A stretch of DNA of 64,000 nucleotides. Origin: Chitinophagales bacterium. GTDB lineage: Bacteria > Bacteroidota > Bacteroidia > Chitinophagales > Saprospiraceae. Each line of letters begins with the position of its first letter. Positions within the stretch are counted from its first letter, which is position 1. Below, piece after piece: positions 17,927 through 26,657 of this stretch. Under the pieces are notes generated by a model. It did not search any database and was not told where the DNA came from. It saw only the letters and a list, made by a program, of their open reading frames with translations. The DNA is taken from NCBI GenBank assembly GCA_017303875.1, contig JAFLBP010000022.1, positions 27,577-91,576 on the forward strand, read 5' to 3'. The translations under genes and the position numbers were made by a program.

Positions 17927-18913
17927 CTACATCAAAAACCCATTTTGTGCCGGTATTGGCCCGGGAATATCCTTATCTCCAATCATTTCCCGCAAATCAA
18001 TTTCTATTGCCCGGGAGATCGCCGTAATCGGAATATCATTGTACGTGCCTTCAAAGGGGTTTTCAGAATAGTCGCCGATTTTTTCCATCAAAAAGAATAC
18101 CCAGATTAAAAAACCGGAAAAAGGAATGGTCAGCCAGATCCGCCAGCTGTTTTCATGGGCAAAAATACCCAACAAGCCACTGGGCACCAGCAGGCTGAAC
18201 GTTACGGTCGTCCAAAGCGCCGCAGAGGCATACTGACGCGGGAAAGGGAAATTTTTGATGCGCTCGCTTTTCCCCTGCTCATCATAGAAGCTGTTCAGCA
18301 GGTTTTGTAAGGCCACATGCTTGTAAGTGTCTATATAACCGGCCTGATGCAGGCGTTCCAGCTCCCGGGCCTGAATGGCCATAATCTGCGTTGCCATATT
18401 GGCCTTCCCCTTCACTTCAAGCCATTCAGATTCAGGGATATAAGCCATCAGCTCCGCATCCAGGCGGTGAAGGTATTGCTCACAAATAGTGGGCATGTAC
18501 AAGCCCTTAACCCGCTCTTCGGTATGCTCCCACTCGCGGCTCAGGCGCAGTTGATAGCGCAGGGCCGTCAGCCAGGCTACATGCCTGTAAATGAGCTGTT
18601 TGCGCTCTGCCTCGGCATTTTCGCCTTGCACATAGGCCAAAAGTGCCGCGCCAAAAGAGCGGCTGTTGTTCACAATACCGCCCCATATTTTACGCGCCTC
18701 CCAGGTGCGGTCGTACGAGCTGTTATTTTTAAAACCAAGATAAAATGCCACCGCAATACCCAGCACACTCACCGGCTGCCAGGGCAGCGACAAATCCCAA
18801 TTCGTAAAAAAAGCCAGCGCCGCAAAAGGAATGGCATACAAGGCGCCCAGAATAAGGGGCTTCCGCGACCAGTTCAGGGTCATCCAGAAGCTGTAATGTC
18901 GTTTGGTAAACAT
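17927..18913 (-). CDS. Bestrophin-family (UPF0187) ion channel
   Basis: 328 residues, matching the size and layout of bacterial bestrophin homologues. The conserved N-terminal run is present: FWMTLNWSRKPLILG, a first membrane pair, then FKNNSSYDRTWEARKIWGGIVNNSR, the family's most recognisable block. A second hydrophobic pair follows at ~225-270 (AALWTTVTFSLLVPSGLLGIF). The final EIDLREMIGD matches the conserved C-terminal end of the family. Bacterial members form pentameric channels in the inner membrane, with cation preference in the characterised ones. No operon partner is evident. Confidence 0.88.
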   Translation of the reverse strand: MFTKRHYSFWMTLNWSRKPLILGALYAIPFAALAFFTNWDLSLPWQPVSVLGIAVAFYLGFKNNSSYDRTWEARKIWGGIVNNSRSFGAALLAYVQGENAEAERKQLIYRHVAWLTALRYQLRLSREWEHTEERVKGLYMPTICEQYLHRLDAELMAYIPESEWLEVKGKANMATQIMAIQARELERLHQAGYIDTYKHVALQNLLNSFYDEQGKSERIKNFPFPRQYASAALWTTVTFSLLVPSGLLGIFAHENSWRIWLTIPFSGFLIWVFFLMEKIGDYSENPFEGTYNDIPITAISRAIEIDLREMIGDKDIPGPIPAQNGFLM

Positions 18914-18934
18914 GGATGCTAATTGGGATTCCGG

Positions 18935-20467
18935 TTAATCAATTAAAGACACACCCGTCATTGCTTCCGGTTGTTCCACACCCATCAATTGCAAAATTGT
19001 AGGCGCCACATCGGCCAATTTACCCGGATGCAATTTAATCGGCGCCTGATCGGGTGTTACCAATACAAAAGGAACCGGATTTTTGGTATGTGCCGTATTG
19101 GGCGTACCATCGTCGTTAATCATATAATCCGAGTTGCCGTGGTCGGCAATCAGGATACAGGCATATTCATGTTCCAGGGCAAGCGGCACAATCTGACTCA
19201 GGCAATGATCTACGGTTTCGGCAGCTTTCATGGCCGCACTGAACACGCCGGTATGCCCCACCATATCGGCATTGGCAAAATTCAGGCAAATGAAATCAGG
19301 CTGGTGCGCATCGATGTCCTCCATAATGCTCAGCATCAGATCGGGCGCGCTCATTTCCGGCTGTAAATCATAGGTGGCAACCTTGGGCGAAGGACAAAGC
19401 AGGCGGCGCTCGCCCTCAAACGGCGTTTCGCGACCACCGGAGAAAAAGAAGGTAACGTGCGGATACTTTTCCGTTTCGGCAATACGCACCTGGGTCTTGC
19501 CCGCGCGTTCGAGTACCTCGCCGAGGGTCATCGTCACGTCGTCTTTTTCATAAATTACCTTCACATTTTTATAGGTATCGTCGTAACGCGTCATCGTCAC
19601 ATAATACAGGGGCAAGGTGTGCATGTCGTGTTCGGGCATATCCTGCTGACTCAACACGGTCGTCATTTCACGGAGGCGATCGGTACGGAAATTGAAGCAC
19701 AACACCACATCTCCTTCCTGAATCGTGGCCGCGGGTTTGCCGTCGGCGCCCGGCACAAACATGGGTTGCAGAAACTCGTCGGTCACGTCGTTGGCATAGG
19801 AGGCGCGGATAGCCGCGGGCACGTCCTCAACGGCCGTTCCGGCGCCTTTCACCAGCAAATCATACGCGAGTTTGACGCGCTCCCAGCGCTTGTCGCGGTC
19901 CATGGCGTAGTAACGACCAACAACAGACGCCAGTTTAACCGGCTGATTTTTAATATATTGCAATAATTCTTCCAAAAAAGCGGCGCCACTTTTCGGATCG
20001 CAATCCCGGCCATCGGTAAAAGCATGTACAAATACCTTTTCGTTGCCGGCATCTGTTGCAATATCGCAGAGTGCCTTCAGGTGTTCAATATGGGAATGCA
20101 CGCCGCCATCGCTCACCAGGCCGAGAAAATGCACGGCCTTGTTGTTGTCGCGGGCATATTTTAAAGCATCCTGCAGCACGGGATTGTCGTGTAATTCCCG
20201 TTCGCGGATGGCCTTGTTGATGCGCGCCAGTTCCTGCCACACGATACGGCCGGCGCCAATATTGAGGTGGCCTACCTCGGAGTTGCCCATTTGCCCGTCG
20301 GGCAAACCAACCGCTTCACTGTGGGTGATGAGGGTCGTCCAGGGATAGCGCGCCTTCAGATCGTCCATAAAAGGGGTTTCCGCCTGTAAAATAGCGTCGG
20401 CTTCGGGTTTGGGGCCAAGCCCCCATCCATCCAGAATAAGCAGGAATGCGCGTTGATAAGTATGCAT
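18935..20467 (-). CDS. gpmI: 2,3-bisphosphoglycerate-independent phosphoglycerate mutase
   Basis: 510 residues from the ATG at 20467, the normal length for iPGM; the longer open frame runs upstream into the inverted repeat and is not used. It interconverts 3- and 2-phosphoglycerate in glycolysis using a phosphoserine intermediate. The start FLLILDGWGLGP holds the first metal-binding Asp. MGNSEVGHLNIGAGR carries the nucleophilic Ser. GDVVLCFNFRTDRLREM and ILIADHGNSDYM hold other metal ligands. A TATCTTTG box lies 17 bases upstream. It is divergent from miaE across a large inverted repeat. Confidence 0.95.
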   Translation of the reverse strand: MHTYQRAFLLILDGWGLGPKPEADAILQAETPFMDDLKARYPWTTLITHSEAVGLPDGQMGNSEVGHLNIGAGRIVWQELARINKAIRERELHDNPVLQDALKYARDNNKAVHFLGLVSDGGVHSHIEHLKALCDIATDAGNEKVFVHAFTDGRDCDPKSGAAFLEELLQYIKNQPVKLASVVGRYYAMDRDKRWERVKLAYDLLVKGAGTAVEDVPAAIRASYANDVTDEFLQPMFVPGADGKPAATIQEGDVVLCFNFRTDRLREMTTVLSQQDMPEHDMHTLPLYYVTMTRYDDTYKNVKVIYEKDDVTMTLGEVLERAGKTQVRIAETEKYPHVTFFFSGGRETPFEGERRLLCPSPKVATYDLQPEMSAPDLMLSIMEDIDAHQPDFICLNFANADMVGHTGVFSAAMKAAETVDHCLSQIVPLALEHEYACILIADHGNSDYMINDDGTPNTAHTKNPVPFVLVTPDQAPIKLHPGKLADVAPTILQLMGVEQPEAMTGVSLID

Positions 20468-20483
20468 TGTTGAATGTTTTCGG

Positions 20484-20491
20484 CAAAGATA
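20484..20491 (-). promoter_or_regulatory. -7 promoter box (TATCTTTG) of gpmI
   Basis: The minus strand reads TATCTTTG, 16 bases before the gpmI ATG. The predicted leader would be about 10 bases. The upstream -33 region falls in the start of the word-repeat inverted repeat. Confidence 0.55.
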
Positions 20492-20518
20492 ATTTAGTAA
20501 CGATGAACTATGAACGAT

Positions 20519-20838
20519 GAACGATGAATGTTTTGTAATGATGAATGATGGATATCCTGGAGCAACGCTTATTCGTGTATTCGTGGCAACTTTCAGTAAA
20601 CAGTACAATGAATAAATTCAACGCGAGTGTCATGCTGAGCGATAGCGAAGCATCTGGCCAGACGTTACTACGATGCCAAGCCACATGCTAACCCCCGGCC
20701 AGATGCTTCGCTATCGCTCAGCATGACACTCGCGTTGAATTTATTCATTGTACTGTTTACTGAAAGTTGCCACGAATACACGAATAAGCATTGCTCCAGG
20801 ATATCCATCATTCATCGTTACAAAACATTCATCATTCA
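20519..20838. repeat. Large inverted repeat (about 141-bp arms, 37-bp loop) between gpmI and miaE
   Basis: The left arm (20519-20659) and the right arm (20697-20838) are almost perfect reverse complements with few mismatches; the loop is 20660-20696. The inner part of the arms carries ATGCTGAGCGATAGCGAAGC. The middle carries CACGAATACACGAATAAGC, and the outer edge carries ATGAATGATGAACG words. Words continue to 20890 on the right and 20498 on the left. The element fills the gap between two divergent promoter boxes, so it is the upstream DNA of both genes. No protein is encoded; the open frames here are mirror images of each other. Confidence 0.9.
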
Positions 20839-20902
20839 TCGTTCATCATTCATCGTTACAAAACATTCATCGTTCATCATTCATCGTTCATCGTTACCAA
20901 CC

Positions 20903-20910
20903 TATCTTTG
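20903..20910 (+). promoter_or_regulatory. -7 promoter box (TATCTTTG) of miaE, leaderless arrangement
   Basis: TATCTTTG ends only four bases before the miaE ATG (20915). With the usual 6-8 base distance from this box to the start site, the mRNA would start at or next to the ATG. The -33 region would lie in the CATCGTT word repeat. Confidence 0.5.
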
Positions 20911-20914
20911 CCGC

Positions 20915-21514
20915 ATGGAAACGCAACTCACCACCCTTGGGCTGCAATTGCCCACCGATCCGCGTTGGGTCAACCTGGCTGAAATTGATCTGGCAGAAAT
21001 CCTGACCGACCATGCCTACTGCGAGCAAAAAGCCGCAACCTCCTGCATTTCGCTGATTCAGGCCTACCCCGAACGCATCGAAATGGTTGAAGCGCTCGCA
21101 CCCATCGTGACAGAAGAATGGGGACATTTCAGAATGGTGCTCACGGAATTGAAAAAAAGAACCCTGGCGCTGGGTCGCCAGCGCAAAGACGAATACGTCA
21201 ATGCCTTGCTGGCCTTTCAGAAAAAAGGCGGCTCGCGCGATACGTTGTTGCTGGAACGCCTGCTCACCTGCGCCCTCATTGAAGCGCGGAGCTGCGAACG
21301 TTTCCGCCTGCTCTCGCTGCACTGTGCCGACGAAGCATTACGCGACTGGTACCATAAATTTATGGTCGCCGAAGCCAGTCATTACCGCCTGTTTCTGGAC
21401 CTGGCCGAACTGTATTTCCCGACCGATCAGGTGCGCGCCCGCTGGAAAGAATACCTGATTTATGAAGCGGAAGTGATGCACCACATGACGCCCCGCGGCG
21501 ATCGGATGCATTGA
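20915..21514 (+). CDS. miaE: tRNA 2-(methylthio-N6-isopentenyl)adenosine hydroxylase
   Basis: 199 residues from the ATG at 20915; earlier in-frame codons lie in the repeat. MiaE is a non-haem diiron enzyme that hydroxylates ms2i6A at position 37 of tRNAs. The iron ligands are visible as Glu/His pairs in a four-helix bundle: DHAYCEQKAA, TEEWGHFRMV, CALIEARSCERF and VAEASHYRLF. The order and spacing fit the family. It stands alone, divergent from gpmI and convergent with rnhA. Confidence 0.92.
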   Translation: METQLTTLGLQLPTDPRWVNLAEIDLAEILTDHAYCEQKAATSCISLIQAYPERIEMVEALAPIVTEEWGHFRMVLTELKKRTLALGRQRKDEYVNALLAFQKKGGSRDTLLLERLLTCALIEARSCERFRLLSLHCADEALRDWYHKFMVAEASHYRLFLDLAELYFPTDQVRARWKEYLIYEAEVMHHMTPRGDRMH

Positions 21515-21520
21515 GTTTTT

Positions 21521-22147
21521 CTATTTTCTCCCAAAATCCGCCGGAATTTCGCCCCACACGTCAGTTTCCCATTTGATGATGGGATTGGTCACTTTGTTTT
21601 GCTGTAACCAGAACTCGGCCCGCTCGATCATTTCAAAAATTTTCTCGTTGCGGCCGGTCGGCTCCAGCTTGGTGCGGCATTTTTTTGCCTTGATCCAAAG
21701 TTGCGCATTCCGGGAATCCGAATAAATGGGCATATCCGGCCGCCCCTGGTTTTTAAGCCAGGCCAGCGCGTGTACAATGGCCAGAAATTCTCCGATATTA
21801 TTGGTGCCGTCCGGCAAAGGGCCGATGTGAAACAACTGTTTGCCGGTACCGATATGCACCCCCTGGTACTCCATCGGGCCGGGATTGCCACTGCACGCGG
21901 CATCCACCGCCACGCTGTCGCGCTGGTAAGTGCCGACACTGGCCTTCGTTTTCGGCGCAGCAGCTTTGGGACTGCCGATAGCCGCCCAGTAATTCGACTT
22001 AAACGCCGCCTCGGCTTCTTTCAGGGAATCAAAACTCTTGTACTTGGCCTGGGCCACCCCTTGCACCTGAGCCTTGCAGTCGTCCCAGGAGTCGTAAATG
22101 CCGGGTTTTACCCCTTCCCAAACCACATACCATTTGCGCTTGGCCAT
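21521..22147 (-). CDS. rnhA: Ribonuclease HI with N-terminal viroplasmin-type RNA-binding domain
   Basis: 208 residues. Residues 4-50 form the caulimovirus VI/viroplasmin domain that binds RNA-DNA hybrids (KWYVVWEGVKPGIYDSWDDC, YKSFDSLKEAEAAF). Residues ~75-200 form the RNase H fold. The acidic residues are visible in AVDAACSGNPG (first Asp), NNIGEFLAIVHAL (Glu), YSDSRNAQLWI (Asp) and the later W-rich helix region. It cleaves RNA in RNA-DNA hybrids. Its ATG overlaps the TGA of the upstream barrel gene by one base, so translation is likely coupled. Confidence 0.9.
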   Translation of the reverse strand: MAKRKWYVVWEGVKPGIYDSWDDCKAQVQGVAQAKYKSFDSLKEAEAAFKSNYWAAIGSPKAAAPKTKASVGTYQRDSVAVDAACSGNPGPMEYQGVHIGTGKQLFHIGPLPDGTNNIGEFLAIVHALAWLKNQGRPDMPIYSDSRNAQLWIKAKKCRTKLEPTGRNEKIFEMIERAEFWLQQNKVTNPIIKWETDVWGEIPADFGRK

Positions 22148-23292
22148 CAGAGCTTGAGCAGGTTGACGCTGTAATACAGGGTGGCCGTATTAAAAAATAC
22201 CTGTCCGTTGCAATACGCCGGATTGTTGCAATCGCGGTCGTACAGGTTGTCGAGGTTGCGCAGGCCAAGGGTGCCGCGCAGGCCCAAAATGCCGCCGACA
22301 TCTTTTTTACCAAAATTCAACTTGTACTGCATACCCAGCGCCAGACCGAAATCTATTTTTTTCAGGTCGTTGTTGACGTTGTACAAGTCGTTGTTCTCTT
22401 TTTCCGGCAAAATTTCCCCATTGGCACGGCTGAACATCAGGGCCGAAAAGTATGGGCCGGCCATGAGCGAAAAAAGGCCATCGCGGCGGAAGGTAATTTC
22501 AGGCAACACGGCAATATTCAGCCAGGTGGTGTTGTAGGTGCCATTGCGTACATAGTACGCCGTGTCGGCTACAAAAGCGCCGTCCACTGCGCTGAAACGC
22601 CCCTGCAAACCCAGGTCGGCATTGATGCTGATGAAGCCGCCGCGGCCTTTAAAAAGTGCGGTGGTACCGATTTCCCAACCCGGTTTCCAGCCAAAGGACG
22701 GTGGCCCGTCGATGGTTTGGAACTGGCCGGTGCTGCGCAGGCTGGCGCCGTTGATGCCGGCGCGCAGGCGAAACTCCACTGCGCCGGGCGTAAATTCCCG
22801 CTCAAATACATATTCCTGTGTCACCACGCGGTTGCCGCGTTTGCCTTCGGTATTGACCTGCAACTCGCGGTTGCCCAGCAAACGGTAGCGAATTTTCTGC
22901 GGATCGTCGTGGTTCGGATTTTCAAACAGGTAGCCGTTTTCATCGGCTAAAGTCATTTCAAACGCAATGGGCTTGCCGCCATTTTGCAGGCGAACCGCTG
23001 CATAATACGTGATGCGATTGCCCCGCCACTCGATGCTGAGCGTTTCGAGGTTGACCGTATCGCCATTTTCAGGCTTGATGCGCACGCCGCGCCCTTCCAT
23101 GGTGGAATCGTTCACCACTTTCCAGATTTCGAGGCGATCACCGCGGTCGGTGGGCAAAAACCAGGTGCCTTCCAGACCGTATAATTCTTTAAAAATCAGG
23201 TCGGCGTCTTCTATTTGAGCCTGTGCGGCAAAAGGCGCCAGGAAAAGGCACAAGGCAATAAAGGGGCGAAAGAAAGAGCTTTGCAAACGCAT
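22147..23292 (-). CDS. Secreted two-domain protein: DUF6265-like N-terminus and outer-membrane barrel
   Basis: 381 residues from the ATG at 23292, which gives a signal peptide ending AAQAQ; the longer open frame enters carA. Residues ~30-140 resemble DUF6265 (YGLEGTWFLPTDRGDRLEIW, VNDSTMEGRG, WRGNRITYYA). The second half has alternating beta-strand patterns (GRGGFISINADLGLQGRF, LFSLMAGPYFSALMF, VGGILGLRGTLGLRNL) typical of PorT-like outer-membrane barrels. It lies eight bases from carA's stop and overlaps rnhA's start, so carA, this gene and rnhA may be one transcript. Function unknown. Confidence 0.65.
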   Translation of the reverse strand: MRLQSSFFRPFIALCLFLAPFAAQAQIEDADLIFKELYGLEGTWFLPTDRGDRLEIWKVVNDSTMEGRGVRIKPENGDTVNLETLSIEWRGNRITYYAAVRLQNGGKPIAFEMTLADENGYLFENPNHDDPQKIRYRLLGNRELQVNTEGKRGNRVVTQEYVFEREFTPGAVEFRLRAGINGASLRSTGQFQTIDGPPSFGWKPGWEIGTTALFKGRGGFISINADLGLQGRFSAVDGAFVADTAYYVRNGTYNTTWLNIAVLPEITFRRDGLFSLMAGPYFSALMFSRANGEILPEKENNDLYNVNNDLKKIDFGLALGMQYKLNFGKKDVGGILGLRGTLGLRNLDNLYDRDCNNPAYCNGQVFFNTATLYYSVNLLKL

Positions 23293-23300
23293 GGGCAATT

Positions 23301-24383
23301 TTAAATCATGGCGATGAACTGATCGAAGAGGTAGCGGGCGTCGTGGGGGCCGGGGCCAGCTTCCGGGTGGTACTGCACCGAAAAGGCCGGGTAATTTTTC
23401 AGGCGAATGCCCTCTACCGTTTGGTCGTTGAGGTTGATATGCGTAGCTTCCACGATGGAAGGGCTGTCGTAAACAGCTTGTTCCACCACGCCGAAGCCGT
23501 GGTTCTGACTGGTGATTTCGCTCTGTCCGCTGATCAGGTTTTTCACCGGGTGGTTGATGCCGCGGTGGCCGTGGTGCAGCTTGTAGGTGGGCAAACCGGC
23601 CGATAATGCGAGCAATTGCTGTCCCAGACAAATGCCGAAAATCGGCTTGCCTTCGGCGAGCATCAGTTTGATGTTTTCCAGCGCGTAAGGCATGGAAGCC
23701 GGGTCGCCGGGGCCATTGGAGAGGAAGTAAGCATCCGGGCTCCAGGCTTTTACCTCGGCGAAAGGCGTTTTGGCGGGGAAAACCCGCAGGTGGCAGTTGC
23801 GCTCCTCAAAGCAGCGCAGGATGTTCTTTTTCACCCCGTAATCCATCACAGCGATGCGGTATTTCGCGTCGGGCGCGCCGATGTCGTAGGGCTGGGCGGT
23901 GGTCACGTGGCTCGACAGCTCCAGGCCCTGCATGGAAGGCGTGGCGGCGAGCAGGCGGCGGAGTTCGTCGAGGTCGTCCACTTCCGAGGAAATGATACAG
24001 TTTTGCGCGCCGCGCTCGCGGATATGCTGCACGATGGCGCGGGTATCCACATCGGAGATGGCCACGAGGCCTTCGGCCTCGAAGTATTCCTGGATGCTGC
24101 GGTCGGCTTTGGCGCGGCTGTACGGCACATTAAAATTATGACAAACGAAGCCGGCGATTTTAACGCCATCGCTTTCAATTTCGTCATTTTTAATGCCGTA
24201 ATTGCCGATATGTACGTTGGTGGAGACCAAGATTTGACCCGTATAGGAGGGGTCGGTAAAAATTTCCTGATAACCGGTCATGCCGGTATTGAAACAAATT
24301 TCGCCGGTGGTAGTGCCGGGTTTTCCGGCCGCGAGGCCGCGAAAGACTGTGCCGTCTTCGAGCAGCAGTATTGCATTATTCAT
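23301..24383 (-). CDS. carA: Carbamoyl-phosphate synthase small subunit
   Basis: 360 residues, normal for CarA. It hydrolyses glutamine to ammonia for the large subunit in pyrimidine and arginine synthesis. The N-terminal CPSase_sm domain has AILLLEDGTVFRG and GEICFNTGMTGYQEIFTDPSY. The class I glutamine amidotransferase domain has SNGPGDPASM and the nucleophile loop GICLGQQLLAL, with HGHRG and later SVQYHPEAGPGPHD carrying the His/Glu of the triad. carB is not in the window. The upstream HTH regulator at 24518 is divergent. Confidence 0.95.
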   Translation of the reverse strand: MNNAILLLEDGTVFRGLAAGKPGTTTGEICFNTGMTGYQEIFTDPSYTGQILVSTNVHIGNYGIKNDEIESDGVKIAGFVCHNFNVPYSRAKADRSIQEYFEAEGLVAISDVDTRAIVQHIRERGAQNCIISSEVDDLDELRRLLAATPSMQGLELSSHVTTAQPYDIGAPDAKYRIAVMDYGVKKNILRCFEERNCHLRVFPAKTPFAEVKAWSPDAYFLSNGPGDPASMPYALENIKLMLAEGKPIFGICLGQQLLALSAGLPTYKLHHGHRGINHPVKNLISGQSEITSQNHGFGVVEQAVYDSPSIVEATHINLNDQTVEGIRLKNYPAFSVQYHPEAGPGPHDARYLFDQFIAMI

Positions 24384-24517
24384 GTGGGAGCGAGATGCGC
24401 GGTTGATTCGGGCCGTAAAGGTCGGGAAAAAAATGGATGTTTGATTATTTACTGAATAAATGTGCGTAGTATTGTGATCGGAAATTTTCTAACAATTGGT
24501 TTACAAGGTGTTTTTCT

Positions 24518-25534
24518 ATGATCGAGGTCAATCTGCAGGAACGTTTTTTGGAAATTATTCTCGAACGCTACCCCCGCCGCGCCGACGCGGTTGAAAAATT
24601 ATCGGAGCTGCTGAATGCCGGTAAAGACTCCATATACCGCCGCCTGCGCGGCGACACCCTCCTGTCGCCACAGGAATTAGGTCTGCTGGCCAATTATTAC
24701 AGCATTTCCTTAGATGAGCTGATTTTCGGCCCTTCCGACCGCGTGGTGTGCACCTTCAATGCCTTCAGCAAGCAGATCAAAGGTTACGAGCAATACCTCG
24801 AAGACTTTATCGACGACCTGAAAAAAATACGGCGCCTGCCCGATCCGCATTTTTACTACGCCTCCGTGGAAATCCCCCTGCTCACCTACAGTTTTTTTGA
24901 AGAACTGATCAGTTTTAAACTCTACGTCTGGGGCCGCACCACCTGGAACCTCAACTTCCTCAAAGACCGCCCCTTCGACTTCCAGCTCTTCACCGCGCCC
25001 ATGCGCCGCCTGAACGAAGAACTGCTGGAACACTACGTCGCCCTGCAAAGCACCGAAATCTGGAGCGTTAATATTGTAGACAATACCCTGGCGCAAATTG
25101 AATACCACGTCTATTCCGGCGGTTTTTCAAGGCCGCAAGACGCGCTTTTGCTCTGCGAACGCCTGCACGACTGGGCCAACCACCTCAAAGCCATGGCCAC
25201 GGCCGGCAAAAAATTTACCGCCAACGAAAAACCCGAAAACGGGCGCGGCATTTTGCAGGTATACCACAACGAAATGGTGCACACCAACAATACCGCCCTC
25301 ATCACCTCCGATCTGGGCAAATTTGTGTACACCTCCTTCTGCAACCCCAATTTCATCAAAAGCTCCGACCACAAATTGTGCAGCTACACCGAAGACTGGT
25401 TCCAGATCGTCATCTCCAAATCCAACCCCATTACCCTGAGCGCCGAAAAATCGCGCGACTGGTTCTTCAAAGAACTCACCAAACGCATCGATCGGGTGAA
25501 AAACAGGATACAATTGTATTTGGATGAGGGATAA
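24518..25534 (+). CDS. HTH-domain transcriptional regulator
   Basis: 338 residues. The N-terminal ~70 contain an Xre-like helix-turn-helix (VEKLSELLNAGKDSIYRRLRGDTLLSPQELGLLANYYSI, split over the helices). The remaining ~260 residues are a single uncharacterised domain of mixed type, found with this HTH in many Bacteroidota, with YEQYLEDFIDDLKKI near the junction. No enzyme motif or membrane segment is seen. It is divergent from carA by 134 bp; a role in carA control is possible but not shown. The gene ends right before a G/T-rich word repeat. Confidence 0.65.
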   Translation: MIEVNLQERFLEIILERYPRRADAVEKLSELLNAGKDSIYRRLRGDTLLSPQELGLLANYYSISLDELIFGPSDRVVCTFNAFSKQIKGYEQYLEDFIDDLKKIRRLPDPHFYYASVEIPLLTYSFFEELISFKLYVWGRTTWNLNFLKDRPFDFQLFTAPMRRLNEELLEHYVALQSTEIWSVNIVDNTLAQIEYHVYSGGFSRPQDALLLCERLHDWANHLKAMATAGKKFTANEKPENGRGILQVYHNEMVHTNNTALITSDLGKFVYTSFCNPNFIKSSDHKLCSYTEDWFQIVISKSNPITLSAEKSRDWFFKELTKRIDRVKNRIQLYLDEG

Positions 25535-25592
25535 TTTTTTGAGTGTTTGGGTGTTTTAGTGTTTTTGTATTTTCGTGTCATTGAGTTTACCC

Positions 25593-25732
25593 GGCCACGT
25601 AAGGTTTCACACAGATATTCACAGATTACCGACACAGATACTACACAGAATATTGATTATCAAATAAATGCATGATCTGTGTACTTTCTGTGTCGGTAAT
25701 CTGTGAATATCTGTGTGAAACCATACGTGGCC
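25593..25732. repeat. 140-bp inverted repeat with CACAGAT words, flanked by A/C- and G/T-rich words
   Basis: Arms of about 57 bases starting at 25593 (GGCCACGTAAGGTTTCACAC) and ending at 25732 are near-perfect complements around a ~27-base loop. Inside, the word CACAGAT recurs at about 10-base spacing. The hairpin is itself flanked by a G/T word tract (25542-25580, GTGTTTTAGTG type) and an A/C word tract (25769-25843, AAAACAC type), which are complementary to each other. The whole 25535-25843 gap between two co-directional genes could thus fold as one nested hairpin. No gene is seen in it. Confidence 0.88.
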
Positions 25733-25843
25733 AGGCTACCCCCAAGACACAGAAATCTGAACAGTCCCAAAAACACAAAAACACAAAAACTCTAAAACAC
25801 AAAAACACTTACCCCCCCCTAAAACACAAAAACACTTAAACAC

Positions 25844-26602
25844 TTGAAAAGCTTTCTCGAAGCCCACGTACAAGTCTACAACACGCCGGCCTTTATTGAA
25901 AATGACCCGATCAGCGTGCCGCATCGCTTCACGCGCCTGCAAGACCGGGAAATAACGGGCTTTTGGGCCGCCACTTTGGCGTGGGGACAACGCAAAACCA
26001 TCATCCAGAGCGCCCTGCGCTTAGTGGAGCTGATGGACGGCGCGCCCTACGATTTCATCCTGCACCACGAAGAGCAGGACCGCGCGCGTTTCCTCGATTT
26101 CAAGCACCGCACCTTTCAGGCCACCGACACGCTGTGGTTCCTGGAGTATTTTCAGCAGTATTACCGCCGCCACGAATCTTTGGAGGACGCTTTTGCACGC
26201 CACCTCTCCCCTACTGCGCCACATACCGAAGCGGCGCTGATCGGGTTTCACCGCGACTTTTTCGACGACCCCTACGCGCCACAGCGCACGCGCAAGCACG
26301 TGGCCACGCCCGAGCGCGGCTCCACCTGCAAACGCCTCAATATGTTCCTGCGCTGGATGGTGCGCCGCGACCAGGCCGGTGTGGATTTCGGCGTGTGGCA
26401 GCGCATTCGTCCGGCCCAGCTGCTCATCCCCTTAGATGTACATGTGGAGCGCGTGGCCCGGCAATGGGGCCTGCTCCAGCGCCCGCAGACCGACTGGAAG
26501 GCCGTGCTGGAACTGACTGAGAACCTCCGCACCTTTGATCCGGAAGACCCGGTGAAATATGATTATGCGTTGTTTGGGAGCGGGGTGTTGGGATTAATGT
26601 AA
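25844..26602 (+). CDS. TIGR02757/DUF2400 family protein
   Basis: 252 residues, full length for the DUF2400 family of unknown function found mainly in Bacteroidota and relatives. Conserved blocks are present: FIENDPISVPHRF, TRLQDREITGFWAATLAWGQRKTI split over two blocks, FQATDTLWFLEYFQQYY, RKHVATPERGSTCKRLNMFLRWMVR, and DVHVERVARQWGLL. Residues like PLDVHVERVARQ resemble helix-hairpin-helix DNA-glycosylase folds, so DNA or RNA repair is a guess. The only start is a TTG inside the AAACACTTG end of the word repeat, so the repeat supplies the start codon. Confidence 0.82.
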   Translation: MKSFLEAHVQVYNTPAFIENDPISVPHRFTRLQDREITGFWAATLAWGQRKTIIQSALRLVELMDGAPYDFILHHEEQDRARFLDFKHRTFQATDTLWFLEYFQQYYRRHESLEDAFARHLSPTAPHTEAALIGFHRDFFDDPYAPQRTRKHVATPERGSTCKRLNMFLRWMVRRDQAGVDFGVWQRIRPAQLLIPLDVHVERVARQWGLLQRPQTDWKAVLELTENLRTFDPEDPVKYDYALFGSGVLGLM

Positions 26603-26618
26603 AAAAGTGCCGGAGTTT

Positions 26619-26651
26619 TTTGGAATTTGAAAAACGCTGTGTTTATATTTG
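26619..26651 (+). promoter_or_regulatory. Complete Bacteroidota promoter (TTTG-N21-TATATTTG) in an intergenic region
   Basis: TTTG at 26619-26622 is followed after 21 bases by TATATTTG at 26644-26651. This is one of the best two-element promoters in the window. It drives nothing annotated for 200 bases; a strong terminator follows at 26706-26745, so the transcript is likely a small RNA. Confidence 0.6.
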
Positions 26652-26657
26652 CACAAC

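Noticed and set aside
20748..21005. Short frames in the gpmI-miaE gap, such as one starting MYCLLKVATN
   Set aside because: The same peptide is read from both strands because of the inverted repeat; it is a repeat artefact, not a gene.
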